Origin: Leptolinea sp. UBA4782
GTDB lineage: Bacteria; Chloroflexota; Anaerolineae; Anaerolineales; Anaerolineaceae
Assembly (NCBI GenBank): GCA_002403095.1
Contig: DHHC01000009.1
Span: 1 to 21,984 of the forward strand
DNA: 21,984 nucleotides
Direction of reading: 5' to 3'
The position numbers were made by a program, and so were the translations under genes. The stretch's first letter is position 1. Each line of letters opens with the position of its first letter. A model generated the notes under the pieces. That model made no database searches. It saw only the letters and a program-made list of their open reading frames with translations, and was not told the origin of the DNA. Shown one piece after another: positions 20,651 through 21,984 of the stretch.

Positions 20651-21984
20651 TTACTGAAGCAATTCTTCCAGGATCTTCCTGGCAGTTTGCGGGTCGGCCT
20701 TGCCGCGCATTTCTTTCATCACCTGCCCAACAAACCAACCGATCAGGCTGACTTTACCTGCTTTATAAGAAGATACTTCTGCCGGGCTGGCATCCACAAC
20801 CTTCTGGCACACTGACCGGATGGCGGCATCATCACTGACCTGCGCCAGACCTTCCATCTCAACGATCTCCTGCGGGCTCTTGCCGCTTTCCTGTACTTTG
20901 CCAATCAGGCTCTTGCCGGTCGAAGTGTTCACAGTGCCGGCATCCACCAGTTTGAGGATACCAGCCAGGTGCTGCGGGGTGAGCTTGAGCTGGTCAGCCG
21001 TCAGGTTGCGCGCATTGAGCATTCGCAGCACTTCGTTCATGATCCAGTTTGATACCTTCTTGGGATCGCCCTTGTATGCTTTTACGGTCGATTCAAAGTA
21101 GTCAGAAAGCGAGCGTTCCCCCGTCAGGATCTCGGCATCATATTCGGGCAGCTGGTATGCCTGCATAAAGCGGCTCCTGCGCTCAAGCGGTAGTTCAGGG
21201 AAGTGTTCCAGGATAGCCTGCCGCCAAGCGGTATCCAAATGTACCGGCAGCAAATCGGGCTCTTTAAAGTAGCGGTAATCCGCTTCGGTTTCCTTCGAAC
21301 GCATCTTGCGCAACACGCCTGCATCTTCATCCCACTCCAGGGTCCAGGCTTCGATGCGGTTGCCCGCCTCCACCTCGCGTACCTGGCGTTCGATCTCCTT
21401 GCTAATTGCCTCCCGCACCGCATCGATCGAATTGACGTTCTTGATCTCGGTTTTCGGGTTGAGGTAAGTGGCTCCTTTAGGACGGATGGAAACATTTGAA
21501 TCGCAGCGCAGGTGCCCCTTCTCCATATCCGCTTCGGAAATTCCCAGCCAGCGTAGCAACTGACGCATCCGCATCAGGTATTGGGCTGCCTCTTCAGCCG
21601 TGCGCAGGTCAGGTTCGGTAACCATTTCCACCAGCGGCACGCCGCAGCGGTTGAAATCGATCAGGCGTTTACGTCCTGCATTTTTCGTCTTGCCGGCATC
21701 CTCTTCCAGGTGCATCTTGGTGATGTTCACCCGGCAGGTATAAGCCTCACGCCCCGCCCCAGCCGGGATGGGAACATCCATCCAGCCGCCCACCCCGATG
21801 GGATGGTCATACTGGGTGATCTGGTAGCCTTTGGGCAGGTCGGGGTAGAAGTAATTCTTGCGGTCAAAAAGCGATACTTCGCGCACCTCGGAGTGCATGG
21901 CTGTTGCCAGCATCACACCTTTTTCTACCACCTCGCGGTTGAGGACGGGCAGCACCCCCGGCAGCCCGCTGCAGACCGGGCAGA
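20651..21984 (-). CDS. gatB: Aspartyl/glutamyl-tRNA amidotransferase subunit B, N-terminus cut off
   Basis: About 443 residues are visible; an estimated 40 N-terminal residues lie beyond the right edge. GatB phosphorylates and, with the ammonia made by GatA, amidates misacylated Glu-tRNA(Gln) or Asp-tRNA(Asn). The visible part begins CPVCSGLPGVLPVLN, the second zinc-binding Cys pair of the catalytic cradle, followed by the conserved DRKNYFYPDLPKGYQI, RVNITKMHLEEDAGK, DFNRCGVPLVEMV and RCDSNVSIRP blocks. The C-terminal half has the helical and YqeY-like tRNA-binding tail ending in ARKILEELLQ. GTG at 21955 is an internal valine, not a start. It implies that this organism lacks at least one of GlnRS or AsnRS, a family-based inference. 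Confidence 0.97.
   Translation of the reverse strand, partial: CPVCSGLPGVLPVLNREVVEKGVMLATAMHSEVREVSLFDRKNYFYPDLPKGYQITQYDHPIGVGGWMDVPIPAGAGREAYTCRVNITKMHLEEDAGKTKNAGRKRLIDFNRCGVPLVEMVTEPDLRTAEEAAQYLMRMRQLLRWLGISEADMEKGHLRCDSNVSIRPKGATYLNPKTEIKNVNSIDAVREAISKEIERQVREVEAGNRIEAWTLEWDEDAGVLRKMRSKETEADYRYFKEPDLLPVHLDTAWRQAILEHFPELPLERRSRFMQAYQLPEYDAEILTGERSLSDYFESTVKAYKGDPKKVSNWIMNEVLRMLNARNLTADQLKLTPQHLAGILKLVDAGTVNTSTGKSLIGKVQESGKSPQEIVEMEGLAQVSDDAAIRSVCQKVVDASPAEVSSYKAGKVSLIGWFVGQVMKEMRGKADPQTARKILEELLQ

Noticed and set aside
1..21984. tRNA, rRNA, insertion sequences or attachment sites
   Set aside because: None seen on reading either strand; no transposase or integrase frame and no convincing direct repeats flanking the methylase-nuclease module.

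Overview
The window reads as a chromosomal segment of an Anaerolineae-like member of the Chloroflexota. This is inferred from gene content seen in the sequence: a lipoprotein with an NBR1-type Ig domain, a DUF92 protein with a Cys-rich insert, a degenerate PP2C/propeller membrane protein, and a lipid-anchored and repeat-rich cell surface. GTG and TTG starts are used, and rubrerythrin fits an anaerobic or microaerophilic life. The assignment is by family resemblance only. Most of the window is GC-rich; the first complete gene (288-1379) is clearly AT-rich.

Layout. 1-124 (-): 5' end of an M55 D-aminopeptidase. 288-2458 (+): a two-gene module, an M.EcoRI-like adenine methyltransferase overlapping a DUF262-HNH nuclease, which is the best candidate here for a defence or restriction-type system. 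2487-4026 (-): an APH-type phosphotransferase and rubrerythrin. 4159-6529 (+): a sugar-nucleotide epimerase, alkyladenine DNA glycosylase and ADP-ribosylglycohydrolase. 6530-10339 (-): a DUF92-PEBP fusion, a four-helix membrane protein, and a large secreted or anchored protein with an EF-hand loop and tandem two-cysteine repeats. 10711-13100 (+): rho with a long leader, translationally coupled to a LysM/M23 peptidase. 13203-15704 (+): a PP2C-like/transmembrane/propeller protein. 15785-18459 (-): a secreted protein with four tandem repeats of about 90 residues, and a lipoprotein with a TPT-rich linker and an NBR1-like Ig domain. 18611-20577 (+): thrC-thrB. 20651-21984 (-): gatB, cut by the window end.

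How it fits together. Housekeeping units (rho, thrCB, gatB) alternate with cell-envelope genes that lack obvious enzymatic roles and with a stress/repair cluster (rubrerythrin, AAG, ADP-ribosylglycohydrolase). Regulatory signals are legible: several sigma70-type promoters, at least two possible leaderless starts with TATAAT exactly 6 nt before an ATG, and two strong bidirectional terminators between convergent genes. No RNA gene, insertion sequence or CRISPR array was seen.
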